From: Streptococcus didelphis DSM 15616
GTDB lineage: Bacteria; Bacillota; Bacilli; Lactobacillales; Streptococcaceae
DNA: 64,000 nucleotides
Direction of reading: 5' to 3'
Assembly (NCBI RefSeq): GCF_000380005.1
Contig: NZ_KB904188.1
Coordinates: 310,001 to 374,000, forward strand
Shown: positions 12,005 through 21,834 of the stretch, in pieces
How the letters are laid out: each line of letters begins with the position of its first letter
Numbering within the stretch: the stretch's first letter is position 1
Made by a program: the position numbers and the translations under genes
Notes under the pieces: generated by a model
What the model was told of the DNA's origin: nothing
The model's input: the letters and a program-made list of their open reading frames with translations, nothing else
The model's database searches: none

Positions 12005-13081
12005 ATGTTCCTAGCTATAAATGAAATGAAGGAAGCAAAAGTAAGGTACAGTCTGATTGCTTTTTTACTGCTTTTGGTTGCTTATCTGATGTTTTTCTTA
12101 TCGGGCTTATCCTATGGCTTGATTGAAGAGAACAAATCAGCTATAGATTTGTGGAAGGCCGATACCGTTTTACTTTCCAAAGAAGCAAATGGTACCTTAA
12201 ACTTTTCCAATCTAAGGCTAGATGCTAAAGAGTCTATTAAAGCTGATAAGGTTGCAGCTTTAGCTCAGTTAAATACTGTTGTTTGGACAAAAGCACATCC
12301 TAAAGAAAAGGACAAGGAAAAAGTAAGCTTTTTTGGAATAGAGGCTGAGCAATTTCTAATGCCTAAGATTATTAAGGGAAGACCATTTAAAGAGGCTAGA
12401 GAAGTCCTCATTGACCAATCCTTAGCAGATAAAAATGGTTTTGAGCTTGGTGATAGTTTAAAAATAGCCAATAGTGACAAGGAATATAAGATTGTTGGAA
12501 TAAGCCAAAAAGCTAGCTTTAATGTGGCTCCTGTTATTTATACCTCTTTGGATAGCTTTCAGGAACTCAGATCAAATACTAGTAAGCCCAGTAAAGAAAA
12601 ACTTGTCAATGCTTTTATTATCAGAGGAAACTTAGATAAATATGAAGACAAAGACTTTCAAAAACTTACTATGACATCTTTTATCAATAAACTTCCAGGC
12701 TACAGTGCTCAAATTGCAACCTTTGCTTTTATGATTGGCTTTTTAGTACTGATTTCAGCTATTATTATTGGTATTTTTATGTATGTCTTAACCATTCAAA
12801 AAGCACCTGTTTTTGGTATTATGAAGGCACAAGGGATTTCTAATAAGATTATCTCAACTGCAGTTCTTGGACAAACACTCCTTTTAAGTCTCTTGGGAAG
12901 TACTATGGGACTACTGTTAACTTGGTTAACTTCTTTACTATTGCCTACTAATGTTCCCTTTTTAGGAAATCCCTTCTTTTATCTAGTGATTTTTCTTAGT
13001 CTCATTGTTTTTGCCCTATTAGGCACTCTCTTTTCTGTCCTTGTTATCATAAGGATAGATCCTTTAAAAGTAATAGCATAG
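12005..13081 (+). CDS. FtsX-family ABC exporter permease, HrtB-like
   Basis: 358 residues with MacB/HrtB topology: one N-terminal membrane helix (about 14-38), an extracellular domain (about 40-235), then three helices in the C-terminal FtsX domain (about 236-355). The N-terminus MFLAINEMKEAKVRYSLIAF and the GLSYGL motif resemble the heme exporter permease HrtB of Lactococcus and Staphylococcus. Next to its ATPase (8 nt gap). No HssRS-type two-component genes or TetR regulator are nearby, so heme as substrate is an inference from similarity alone; other DevC/MacB-type substrates are possible. Confidence 0.75.
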   Translation: MFLAINEMKEAKVRYSLIAFLLLLVAYLMFFLSGLSYGLIEENKSAIDLWKADTVLLSKEANGTLNFSNLRLDAKESIKADKVAALAQLNTVVWTKAHPKEKDKEKVSFFGIEAEQFLMPKIIKGRPFKEAREVLIDQSLADKNGFELGDSLKIANSDKEYKIVGISQKASFNVAPVIYTSLDSFQELRSNTSKPSKEKLVNAFIIRGNLDKYEDKDFQKLTMTSFINKLPGYSAQIATFAFMIGFLVLISAIIIGIFMYVLTIQKAPVFGIMKAQGISNKIISTAVLGQTLLLSLLGSTMGLLLTWLTSLLLPTNVPFLGNPFFYLVIFLSLIVFALLGTLFSVLVIIRIDPLKVIA

Positions 13082-13089
13082 GAGCACTA

Positions 13090-13764
13090 ATGGTAGTTTT
13101 AGAATTTAAAAACGTAAGTAAATCCTTTCAAGATGGTTCTTCCACTATTAAGGCCCTAAAAGAGACCAATTTAAAGATAGAAGAAGGCCAGTTTGTAGCT
13201 ATTATAGGTCCTTCAGGGTCAGGAAAATCGACCTTTTTAACCATAGCAGGAGGCCTGCAGAGTCCGAGTAAGGGTCAGGTTTTTATCAATGGCAATGATT
13301 TTACCAAACTCTCAGAGAAAGAAAGATCAGGGTTAAGGTTTACAGATATTGGTTTTATTTTACAGGCTTCTAATCTAATCCCTTTTCTAAGAGTTCAGCA
13401 ACAATTAGAACTTGTTGATAGATTAAATCATCAAAAAAGAGAAGAAAAACAAGAAAAACTCTTTAAAGATTTAGGAATCTGGCACTTAAGAAATAAACTT
13501 CCAAAAGACTTATCAGGAGGAGAACGTCAGCGTTTAGCTATTGCACGTGCTCTTTATAATGAACCAGCTTTAGTCCTAGCAGATGAACCAACTGCTAGCT
13601 TAGATACAGAAAAAGCTTATGAGGTTGTAGCTGTTCTGGCTAAAGAATGTAAGGAAAAGAAAAAAACAATTATTATGGTTACCCATGATACTCGTATGAC
13701 TGAACATTGTGATGCTATCTATAAAATGGAAGATGGCTGCTTAAAAAAAGTAGAAACTAAATAA
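13090..13764 (+). CDS. ABC exporter ATPase, HrtA-like
   Basis: 224-residue ATP-binding protein of the LolD/MacB/HrtA group. Walker A GPSGSGKST, signature LSGGERQRLAIARAL, and Walker B LVLADEPTASLD are all intact, followed by the switch His in MVTHD. It pairs with the permease directly upstream to form the exporter. No fused membrane or substrate domain. A hairpin at 13808-13834 may terminate the operon. Confidence 0.85.
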   Translation: MVVLEFKNVSKSFQDGSSTIKALKETNLKIEEGQFVAIIGPSGSGKSTFLTIAGGLQSPSKGQVFINGNDFTKLSEKERSGLRFTDIGFILQASNLIPFLRVQQQLELVDRLNHQKREEKQEKLFKDLGIWHLRNKLPKDLSGGERQRLAIARALYNEPALVLADEPTASLDTEKAYEVVAVLAKECKEKKKTIIMVTHDTRMTEHCDAIYKMEDGCLKKVETK

Positions 13765-13766
13765 TC

Positions 13767-13834
13767 TGATATAATTGGTAATAAATGATTGGTAAAAAAG
13801 TCTCAAAGGCTGGAACTTAGAGTTCTAGTCTTTT
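13767..13834 (+). other. Candidate short transcript after the ABC exporter
   Basis: An extended -10 (TGA-TATAAT, 13767-13775) lies just after the ATPase stop, and a hairpin (GGCTGGAAC 13808-13816 / GTTCTAGTC 13822-13830, two G-T pairs) plus TTTT ends at 13834. Together they could make a small RNA of about 50 nt. The hairpin may equally be only the terminator of the ABC operon. No open reading frame of note is present between 13765 and 13984. Confidence 0.35.
13808..13834 (+). terminator. Terminator after the ABC exporter operon
   Basis: 9-bp stem (two wobble pairs), 5-nt loop, followed by TTTT. Confidence 0.55.
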
Positions 13835-13943
13835 AAAGACCAGTTTTATCAAATAGTATAAGCTATGCTCTTAATTACTAATTTGGGAATCAGTTTAAAG
13901 TGTCTTTAGTTACAATAGGGAAGATGGTAAATGGCCTTACTTT

Positions 13944-13952
13944 TGTTATAAT
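13944..13952 (+). promoter_or_regulatory. Extended -10 promoter of rexBA
   Basis: TGT-TATAAT, 33 nt before rexB. No convincing -35. Confidence 0.6.
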
Positions 13953-13984
13953 GGAAAAAGAAGGACACAAAAAGAAGGATTAGC

Positions 13985-16900
13985 ATGAGATTATTATATA
14001 CAGATATCAATTATTCTTTAACAGAAATTCTAGTCAAAGAAGCAGATAGCTATGCTAAAAAAGGCTATCGGGTTTTTTATATTGCTCCTAACTCCCTTTC
14101 ATTTGAAAAGGAAAGAGCAGTCCTAGAATTATTACCGGAGCAAGCTTCTTTTGATATTACAATTACCCGTTTTGCTCAAATGGCTAGGTATTTTACCTTA
14201 AAGCAGGCAAATTCTGGACAGATACTGGATGAGAATGGACTGTTAATGGTTCTTTATCAGGCTATTTTACACCTAAAAGAAGGGGATTTAAGATTATACC
14301 ATCGGCTTCAAAAAGATTTACCCTTTATTAAACAATTAGTTGAACTTTATCAAGAATTAAAGACGGCTAATTTAGATGTGTCTGAACTCATATTAGAAAA
14401 TATAGAAAAAAAGGCTGATTTACTTACTATCTTCTCAGAAGTTGATACCATCTTAAAAGAAAAGGACTTTGCACAAGTCAACCCTCTAACTTATTTTGCT
14501 AGGGAAATTAAAGAAGGATCTGTTGACCAAGAACTAGAAAAAACAGTTATTATTGTTGATGGCTTCACCCGTTTTTCTGCTGAAGAAGAATATCTGATTT
14601 CCTTATTAAATGAGAAATGCCATCAAGTGGTTATTGCTAGCTATGCTAGTTCAAAAGCCTATCATAAAACGTTTATAGAAGGTAATGCTTATCAAGCCAG
14701 CCTAGAATTCCTCAAAAATCTTTCTCTGACCTACCAGATAAAGGCAGAGTACCATAAGAGTAGCAAGACTTATCTGGAAGCCTTTACCAATATATCTCGC
14801 CTTTTTGAGGCTCATTATGACTTTAGTCAAACAGATTATCTTTTAAGTGATGCTGACAAAGAAGCCTTGGTTATGTGGCAAAGCCTTAATCAAAAAGAAG
14901 AAATTGAACATGTGGCAAGGGATATTCGCCAAAAACTCTATGAAGGTTACCGTTATAAAGATATATTGGTCCTGTTAGGGGATGTGGATGCTTATCAGAT
15001 GCAAATAGGGCCAATATTTGATAAGTATGAAATTCCCTATTATTTTGGAAAAAGTGAGACTATGTCACATCATCCCTTAGTCCAATTCATAGAGTCCTTA
15101 GAAAGGTGTAGGCGTTACAATTGGCGTAAAGAAGATATTATTAATCTTTTGAAATCTAGTCTGTTTGGAGATTTTACCACAGAAGAGATTGATCATTTTG
15201 ATTACTATTTAGCCTTTGCTGATATTAATGGCTATACAAAGTTTTCACGAGACTTCACTGTCAACTCCAAGGACTCTAAAAATAGGATTAAGTATGATTT
15301 ACAAGAGCTAAACCAGATTCGTATAAAAATTGTTACCCCCCTACAAGCCCTTTTTAAAAGTCAAAAGCAACTGGGTCAATCCCTGATTCAAAAAATTGTT
15401 GATTTCTTTACGACAATTAATCTGGCTAAGAACTTTCAAGCATTAAGTTTGGGACAGTCAGAGAATGTCCTTGAAAAAGACCAAGAGGTCTGGAAAACCT
15501 TTACTACTATTTTAGAAAATTATCATCTTATTTTTGGTAAAGAGAAAATAAGCCTAGAAGAATCCCTATCCTTGCTTAAGCTTGCCATGCAGTCTGCTGA
15601 TTACAGGACCATACCTGCGACCTTAGATGTTGTTTCTGTCAAATCCTATGATTTGGTAGAAGCTCATAGTAAGCCATTTGTCTATGCGATTGGACTTAGC
15701 CAGTCTAATTTTCCGAAACAGGTTAAAAATACAAGTCTAATAAGTGATCAAGAACGAGCCATGACTAATCAGCAAACCGATTATTTCCGACGTTTTGACA
15801 TTTCTAGCGATGAAAATAGTAAAAAAAATCATTATACAGCTCTGTCTTTATTGAATTCTGCTCAAACAAAGCTCGTTCTAAGCTTTCCCTTGGTTTTAAA
15901 TGAAGTAAGCTGTGACATGTCAGTTTACCTAAGCATTTTACATGGTTTTGGTATTAAGTTAATCGAGAAAGATAGCCATCAATTTTCTGATATAGATAGG
16001 GATATTGGGAATTACAAATCCTTGTTGTCCCAAGTGATTGAACTAAACCGTAGTGACCTTGTTCAAGAATTAAATCAAGAAGAAGCAAGTTTTTGGACTG
16101 TCATGCTTCGCTACCTTAAAAAACGCTTCAAAGAAGAGAAATTAATTTTTCCTGAACCCAAAAAACGCCTACAGACAAAAGTTATTTCACAAGAGGTTAT
16201 TGAGGCAAAATATCCTAAAGATAAACCTATTAGCCTATCTAACTCGGCCCTAACTATTTATTATAATAATCAGTATAAATTCTTTCTACAGTACCTACTT
16301 GGTTTGCAAGAGATAGAATCGATTCATCCAGATGCGCGTCACCATGGGACCTATCTTCATAAGGTTTTTGAGCTCCTTATGGCTGATAATAGCTCACTTG
16401 CTTTTGATGCTAAATTAAATAAGGCTATTATGACTGCTAATGAGGATAAGGCTTTTAAAACCTATTATCAAAATGATGCTCAAGGCAGGTACAGCCTTTA
16501 TTTGTTAGAAGATATTGCTCGATCAACAGCTGCAATCTTAAAAGAAAATCCTGCTCTAGCTAGTCTAAGTCAAGAGAAAACCTTCCAGTTACCTATTGAT
16601 AATAAACTCCTCATTAACGGTACTATTGATAGGATTGACCGCCTTAAGGACCAAAGTATTGGAATTGTTGACTATAAGTCAAGCAGTAGTAAATTTGATA
16701 TAGGCAAATTTTATAATGGTTTGAATTCCCAACTGGTTACTTATATGGCTGCCTTAAAAGAAAGTCAAGATCAAGAAAATTCTTTTTTTGGTGCCATGTA
16801 TTTGCATATGCAAGAGCCAAAACTTGATCTGGCTAAGTTCAAACTTCTAGATAGTAGTATTATTGAAAACCTCTATAGTCAACTAACCTATAAAGGGATT

Positions 16901-17224
16901 TTCTTAAAAGATGAAAGCCATTATCTAGACAGTGGTATCTATCAGACTAAAAATAATCTCTACAGCCACGAAGAAATAGACTTATTACTTAAATACAATC
17001 GCAAACTTTATTTAGATGTTGAAAAAGGGATTAGAGAAGGTCATTTCCTTATCAATCCTTATACAGAAGATGGCAAATCTGTGCAAGGCGATCAGCTAAA
17101 AGCCATTACCGGTTTTGAGGCTGATTTAGACTTAAATCAGGCACGTCCCCTCTTGAAACTACCTGCTAAAGAAAAAAGAGAAGGTTTTTTCAATTTGATG
17201 AAAACCGCTAACGAAGGAGAATAA
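13985..17224 (+). CDS. rexB: ATP-dependent nuclease subunit B (RexB/AddB)
   Basis: 1079 residues. Partner of RexA in the streptococcal AddAB/RecBCD-type enzyme that resects double-strand breaks before RecA loading. The C-terminal RecB-type nuclease motif is present (GIVDYKSSS). The N-terminus (MRLLYTDINYSLTEILVKEA) lacks the P-loop of Bacillus AddB, and the last 100 residues show no cysteine cluster for a 4Fe-4S site. Both losses are usual for the lactococcal/streptococcal RexB branch. Starts at ATG after AGAAGGA; rexA begins 4 nt after its stop. Confidence 0.93.
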   Translation: MRLLYTDINYSLTEILVKEADSYAKKGYRVFYIAPNSLSFEKERAVLELLPEQASFDITITRFAQMARYFTLKQANSGQILDENGLLMVLYQAILHLKEGDLRLYHRLQKDLPFIKQLVELYQELKTANLDVSELILENIEKKADLLTIFSEVDTILKEKDFAQVNPLTYFAREIKEGSVDQELEKTVIIVDGFTRFSAEEEYLISLLNEKCHQVVIASYASSKAYHKTFIEGNAYQASLEFLKNLSLTYQIKAEYHKSSKTYLEAFTNISRLFEAHYDFSQTDYLLSDADKEALVMWQSLNQKEEIEHVARDIRQKLYEGYRYKDILVLLGDVDAYQMQIGPIFDKYEIPYYFGKSETMSHHPLVQFIESLERCRRYNWRKEDIINLLKSSLFGDFTTEEIDHFDYYLAFADINGYTKFSRDFTVNSKDSKNRIKYDLQELNQIRIKIVTPLQALFKSQKQLGQSLIQKIVDFFTTINLAKNFQALSLGQSENVLEKDQEVWKTFTTILENYHLIFGKEKISLEESLSLLKLAMQSADYRTIPATLDVVSVKSYDLVEAHSKPFVYAIGLSQSNFPKQVKNTSLISDQERAMTNQQTDYFRRFDISSDENSKKNHYTALSLLNSAQTKLVLSFPLVLNEVSCDMSVYLSILHGFGIKLIEKDSHQFSDIDRDIGNYKSLLSQVIELNRSDLVQELNQEEASFWTVMLRYLKKRFKEEKLIFPEPKKRLQTKVISQEVIEAKYPKDKPISLSNSALTIYYNNQYKFFLQYLLGLQEIESIHPDARHHGTYLHKVFELLMADNSSLAFDAKLNKAIMTANEDKAFKTYYQNDAQGRYSLYLLEDIARSTAAILKENPALASLSQEKTFQLPIDNKLLINGTIDRIDRLKDQSIGIVDYKSSSSKFDIGKFYNGLNSQLVTYMAALKESQDQENSFFGAMYLHMQEPKLDLAKFKLLDSSIIENLYSQLTYKGIFLKDESHYLDSGIYQTKNNLYSHEEIDLLLKYNRKLYLDVEKGIREGHFLINPYTEDGKSVQGDQLKAITGFEADLDLNQARPLLKLPAKEKREGFFNLMKTANEGE

Positions 17225-17228
17225 GAAG

Positions 17229-20200
17229 ATGCAGTTTCCTAAATTTTTGAGTGACGCTGAAATTCATGAGAAACAAGTCTCAGAAAAAGTATCTGATAGC
17301 TTACAAAAAAGAACTGCTGAACAAATTGAAGCTATTTATACAAATGGTCACAATGTTCTCGTATCAGCCTCTGCAGGATCTGGTAAAACCTTTGTCATGG
17401 TTGAACGGATTGTTGATAAAATTCTGCGAGGCATTTCCCTAAAACAAATGTTTATCTCTACTTTTACGGTAAAAGCAGCTAATGAATTAAAAGAGAGAAT
17501 CGAAAAAAAACTCATCCAAGAGCTTAAAGAAGCTAAAGATAATGACTTAAAAGCTTACTTGAGTAGAGAAATACAAGAGCTTTCACAAGCTGATATTGGA
17601 ACCATGGATTCCTTTACCCAAAAATTGCTCAACGATTATGGCTATACCATAGGTATTTCTCCTAAATTCAGAATCTTACAAGATAAATCAGAGCAGGATA
17701 TTCTGAAAAATGAGGTTTATCAAAAACTTTTTACAGATTATATGGAGTCAGAACAAACAGAAAAATTTATAGCACTTGTCAAGAATTTTTCTGGCAACCG
17801 CAAGGATTCACGTGCTTTTCGTGATCTGGTTTATAAAATATATTATTTTAGCCAGGCTACTGAAAATCCCAAACAATGGTTACAAGACAACTTCTTAAAG
17901 GGAGCCAAGCAATATAAAAGCTTTGCAGATCTTCCTCAAGACTATATCAAGCAGCTTCTTTTATCTATGCAAGAAACAGCAGATAAGTTAAGGGGTTTAA
18001 CTGAGTTAGAAGATTATGGTCAACTGACCAAGGCAGGTAAGCCAACTGCCAAATACAGTAAACACTTGGTTATTATTGAGAAGTTAAATGACTGGTCTAA
18101 TCATTTTGAGCACTATTATGGCAAGGAGAAAATCACCCAGCTAGCCCAGGAGATTTCCCTTCTTTTACCTAGTGGGAATCAGGTTACAGTTGCTGGCAAA
18201 AAATATCCTATTTATAAGGATTTGCAAGAGAAAATCACAGTTTTACGACATCTTGATACAGTTTTTAACTATCAAGGAGAAGCAATTCCCTTGTTAGAAT
18301 TATTACAGGACTTTCTTTTGGATTTCTCTGATACATACTTGGCCCTTAAGATTGAAGAAAATGCCTTTGAATTCTCTGATATTGGACACTTTGCTATAAC
18401 TATTTTGAGAGAAAATCCTGCTATTCAAAAAGCCTATCAGAAAAAATACCATGAAGTAATGGTGGATGAGTATCAGGATAATAACCATACTCAGGAATGT
18501 CTTTTAGAATTATTGTCAAATGGGCATAATAGATTTATGGTAGGAGATATTAAGCAGTCTATCTATCGCTTTCGACAGGCAGATCCAGGTATTTTTAATG
18601 CAAAATTTAAGGATTATCAAGAAAATCCAGACCATGGCAAATTGATTCTTTTAAAGGAGAATTTCAGAAGTCAATCAGAAGTTATAGATGCTACAAATGC
18701 TGTTTTTAGCCATTTGATGGATGAAGAAGTAGGAGATTTGGTCTATAATACCAATCATCACCTATTAGCTGGTAGTCAAGAGCAGAAACTTCCTCATCCT
18801 GAAAATAAATGTCAGGTCTTACTTTATGATACTGGTGCTACAGCTGATGATAAAGAAGTAGAGAGTGAACAAGAAATTCCTAATAGTTCAAGTGATATCT
18901 GGCCAGGTGAAGTTAAAATTGTGGCTAAAGAAATTATCAGGCTTTACAATGAAGAAAAGGTTTCCTTTTCAGACATTACTCTTTTAGTGTCATCGCGCAG
19001 CCGAAATGACAGTATTTTTCACACATTTAGTCAATATGGTATTCCTCTAGTAGCTGATGGAGGGCGAGAGAATTACTTAAAATCGGTTGAAGTATTGGTC
19101 ATGCTAGATACTCTACGAAGTATTGATAATCCTCTTAATGACTATGCCCTGGTAGCACTTTTGAAATCACCTATGTTTTCTTTTGATGAGGATCAATTAG
19201 CGAGAATTGCCTTACAAGAATCTCAAGATCAAAAAAGCTTATCATTTTATGAAAAAATGCTTGCTTCTTTATCAGAAGAAAGTTCCTATGCCTACCTGAT
19301 TACAGCAGACTTAAAACAAGAAATCCAAGTCTTTATGACCGTTTTTAAGGCTTGGCGAGACTATGCTAAAATCCATTCTCTTTACGACTTGATTTGGAAA
19401 ATTTTTAATGAACGCTTTTATTTTGATTATGTGGGCACCTTACCAAAGGCAGAACAGGCACAGGCTAACCTTTATGCCTTAGCTTTAAGGGCAAGGCAGT
19501 TTGAGAAATCTGGTTTTAAAGGCCTGTCACGCTTTGTTGCTATGATTGATAAGATTTTAGATACAGACAATGACCTTGCTGATGTTGATATAGCTAAGCC
19601 CAAAGAAGCTGTTAATTTAATGACAATTCATAAGTCCAAGGGACTAGAATTTAAATATGTTTTTATTTTAAATTGCGATAAAAAGTTTAGTATGGAGGAC
19701 TTGCATGCCCAGGTTATTCTAAGTCGAACTAATGGTATCGGTATTAAATACCTTGCTGACTTAAAAAAGGAACTAGATACCAATCAGTTTGCAAGCCTTA
19801 AACTGTATTTAGAAACCCTTTCTTACCAATTAAACAAAAATGAACTTAAAAGGGCTACCCTTTCAGAGCAAATGAGACTTTTTTATGTTGCTATGACCAG
19901 AGCTGAAAAGAAGATTTATCTGATTGGCAAGGGCAATCCTGACAAACAGTCTGATAAGTATGATGCTCAAAATCGAGGAAACCGGTTATCACTAGAGCAA
20001 AGGCTAAGTTTACAGAGTTTTCAAGACTGGATATTAGCTATTTATGAAAATTTTAATCAGGAAAATCTTAACTTTACAATCCACTATAGAGATGATTCAG
20101 AACTTACTAATGAAGAAATTGGTTATATTCAGGCTAAGGCTAAATTAGACACTTCTGATATAGCAAACAATCGGCAATCAGATTCAATTAGTCATGCCTT

Positions 20201-20882
20201 AGATATGCTAGAAAAGGTAGCAAAAATTAATCAGACTTATGAGGCGGCTATCAACTTACCTACTGTTAGAACACCAAGTCAATTAAAGAAAATCTATGAA
20301 CCTTTTATGGACCTTGAAGGTGTAGATATTATTGAAAAAGCTGCTGCGAAACCCCAAGCTTTTAGCCTACCTGATTTTTCTAAAGAAAAAAAGGTTAAAG
20401 CAAGTCAAATCGGATCCAGTTTGCATGAATTGATGCAAAGAATTCCAATATCAGAAAAAGTTTCCTTAGAAGATATAGAAGAGGCCCTAAAACGAGTAAC
20501 TGCTGATAAAAATATTAAGGACTATCTAGATAAAAGTAAGATTTTAGCTTTTTTTGAAAAGACAAGCCTTGGTCAGCTTATTCAACAAAATAGGGATAAA
20601 CTTCACCGAGAAGCTCCCTTTGCTATTTTAAAAGAAGACAAAGCAAGCCATGAAAAATTTGTGATTCGAGGTATTATTGATGGTTTTCTACTTTTTGACG
20701 ATAGAATCGTTTTATTTGATTACAAAACGGATAACTATAGACAAGCATCAGAACTTAAGATGAGATATGAAAAACAATTAGAACTCTATGCTGAAGCCTT
20801 AAAACAAGCCTATAACAAGCCAATAGTTGACAAATATCTGGTGCTTATGGGTGGAGAAGAAGTAGAGCTTATCAAGATCTAG
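17229..20882 (+). CDS. rexA: ATP-dependent helicase/nuclease subunit A (RexA/AddA)
   Basis: 1217-residue UvrD-type helicase with a C-terminal nuclease. Visible parts are the Q-motif ([13 protein letters not shown]), Walker [10 protein letters not shown] (about residues 46-54), motif [25 protein letters not shown] (motif III region), the [11 protein letters not shown] motif [14 protein letters not shown] (motif VI), and the nuclease motif FDYKTDN (about residue 1163) followed by QLELYAEAL. Full length for the family. It forms the recombination/repair complex with RexB and may also recognise a Chi-like sequence (family knowledge). Confidence 0.96.
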
Positions 20883-20902
20883 CTTTTAGGAAAGAAAAAT
20901 TA

Positions 20903-20931
20903 TTGACATTTTTCAAAAAGTTATGTAGTAT
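20903..20931 (+). promoter_or_regulatory. Promoter of rpsU
   Basis: TTGACA (perfect), 17-nt spacer, TAGTAT. RNA would start about 40 nt before rpsU. Confidence 0.8.
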
Positions 20932-20977
20932 AGTGTGGAACGTGAAAATGTTACAATATCTTGAGGAGGTGAAACAC

Positions 20978-21154
20978 ATGTCAAAAACAGTAGTACGTAA
21001 AAATGAGTCACTTGACGATGCACTTCGTCGTTTTAAACGTTCTGTTACTAAAGCTGGAACTCTTCAAGAATCTCGTAAACGCGAATTCTACGAAAAACCT
21101 TCTGTTAAACGTAAACGCAAATCAGAAGCAGCTCGTAAACGTAAGAAATTCTAA
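20978..21154 (+). CDS. rpsU: 30S ribosomal protein S21
   Basis: 58-residue, very basic protein beginning [20 protein letters not shown] and ending in an Arg/Lys-rich helix ([14 protein letters not shown]), typical of S21. The start is the ATG at 20978, after the strong site GAGGAGGT (20963-20970). A longer reading from 20903 would include the promoter and is rejected. Own promoter and own terminator. Codon use is highly biased, as for other ribosomal genes. Confidence 0.97.
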
Positions 21155-21166
21155 TTTCAGAATAAG

Positions 21167-21194
21167 AAAAGCAGTCTCCTTGGAGGCTGCTTTT
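21167..21194 (+). terminator. Terminator after rpsU
   Basis: About 10 paired bases (AGCAGTCTCC / GGAGGCTGCT, one G-T pair) with a 2-nt apparent loop, flanked by AAAA and TTTT. Confidence 0.85.
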
Positions 21195-21258
21195 AAACAC
21201 TTCTTGTGGGAATTGCTTTGTGGGAATTGTAGGGAAACTAGCATTTTTTGTAAGAAAA

Positions 21259-21288
21259 AAGAATGAGTAGAAAACTATCTCATTCTTA
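21259..21288. terminator. Bidirectional terminator between rpsU and mscL
   Basis: Stem AAGAATGAG / CTCATTCTT around a loop containing AAAA, with T-rich flanks on both strands. It is placed between two convergent genes and mainly serves mscL on the minus strand. Confidence 0.75.
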
Positions 21289-21307
21289 ATTTTTTTGGAT
21301 TTTTACA

Positions 21308-21682
21308 TTATTTAGAAGCTAATAAGTCACGAATTTGTACAAGTAACTCTTCTTGGGTAGGACCTGAAACAACTTCTTCTTCCTTAGCTTTTCTAAAGGT
21401 CATTGCTTTATTAGCAGCCTTAACTACGAAGAATAAAGTGATACCGACAATTAAGAAATTGATAACAGCGCTTAAGAAGCTACCATATTGGACACCATTC
21501 CATGATAATTTGGCAATATTTGAAACACCTGCTGCTTTTAAGACTGGGTTTAAAATAAGTGGTGTGATGACATCAGCTACTAAAGAGTCAATAATTGCTT
21601 TAAAAGCAGCCCCAATAACTACCGCTACAGCAAGGTCTAAAACGTTACCCTTAAACAAAAACGCTTTTAATTCTTTAATCAT
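21308..21682 (-). CDS. mscL: Large-conductance mechanosensitive channel MscL
   Basis: 124-residue pentameric inner-membrane channel that opens under hypo-osmotic stress. The N-terminal amphipathic helix and first transmembrane helix are conserved (FKGNVLDLAVAVVIGAAF), and a second helix (about residues 68-90) precedes a charged cytoplasmic helix ending LLVQIRDLLASK. The only minus-strand gene between 1 and 44,200. A good ribosome site (AAGGAG) is just upstream on the minus strand, with a possible extended -10 (TGA-TATTAT) at 21710-21718. Confidence 0.96.
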   Translation of the reverse strand: MIKELKAFLFKGNVLDLAVAVVIGAAFKAIIDSLVADVITPLILNPVLKAAGVSNIAKLSWNGVQYGSFLSAVINFLIVGITLFFVVKAANKAMTFRKAKEEEVVSGPTQEELLVQIRDLLASK

Positions 21683-21761
21683 AATAAATCTCCTTTTTAA
21701 TTTTTCTTAATAATATCATAAATTAAAAGAAATAGATAATTTTTAAACCAGTTATTTAAAA

Positions 21762-21790
21762 TTTACAAAGTTTATCTCAAATGATATAAT
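21762..21790 (+). promoter_or_regulatory. Promoter of dnaG-rpoD
   Basis: TTTACA, 17-nt spacer, TATAAT with TGA before it (extended -10). Confidence 0.75.
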
Positions 21791-21834
21791 GAAATATAAA
21801 AATTATACTGGGTGTTTTATGGGGAGGTGACATT

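Noticed and set aside
20903-21154. An 83-residue protein including S21
   Set aside because: The added part covers the TTGACA promoter; S21 starts at 20978 with a strong ribosome site.
21196-21240. Direct repeat GTGGGAATTG, two copies 14 nt apart, after rpsU
   Set aside because: Too short and in an A/T-rich terminator region; no second sign of function.
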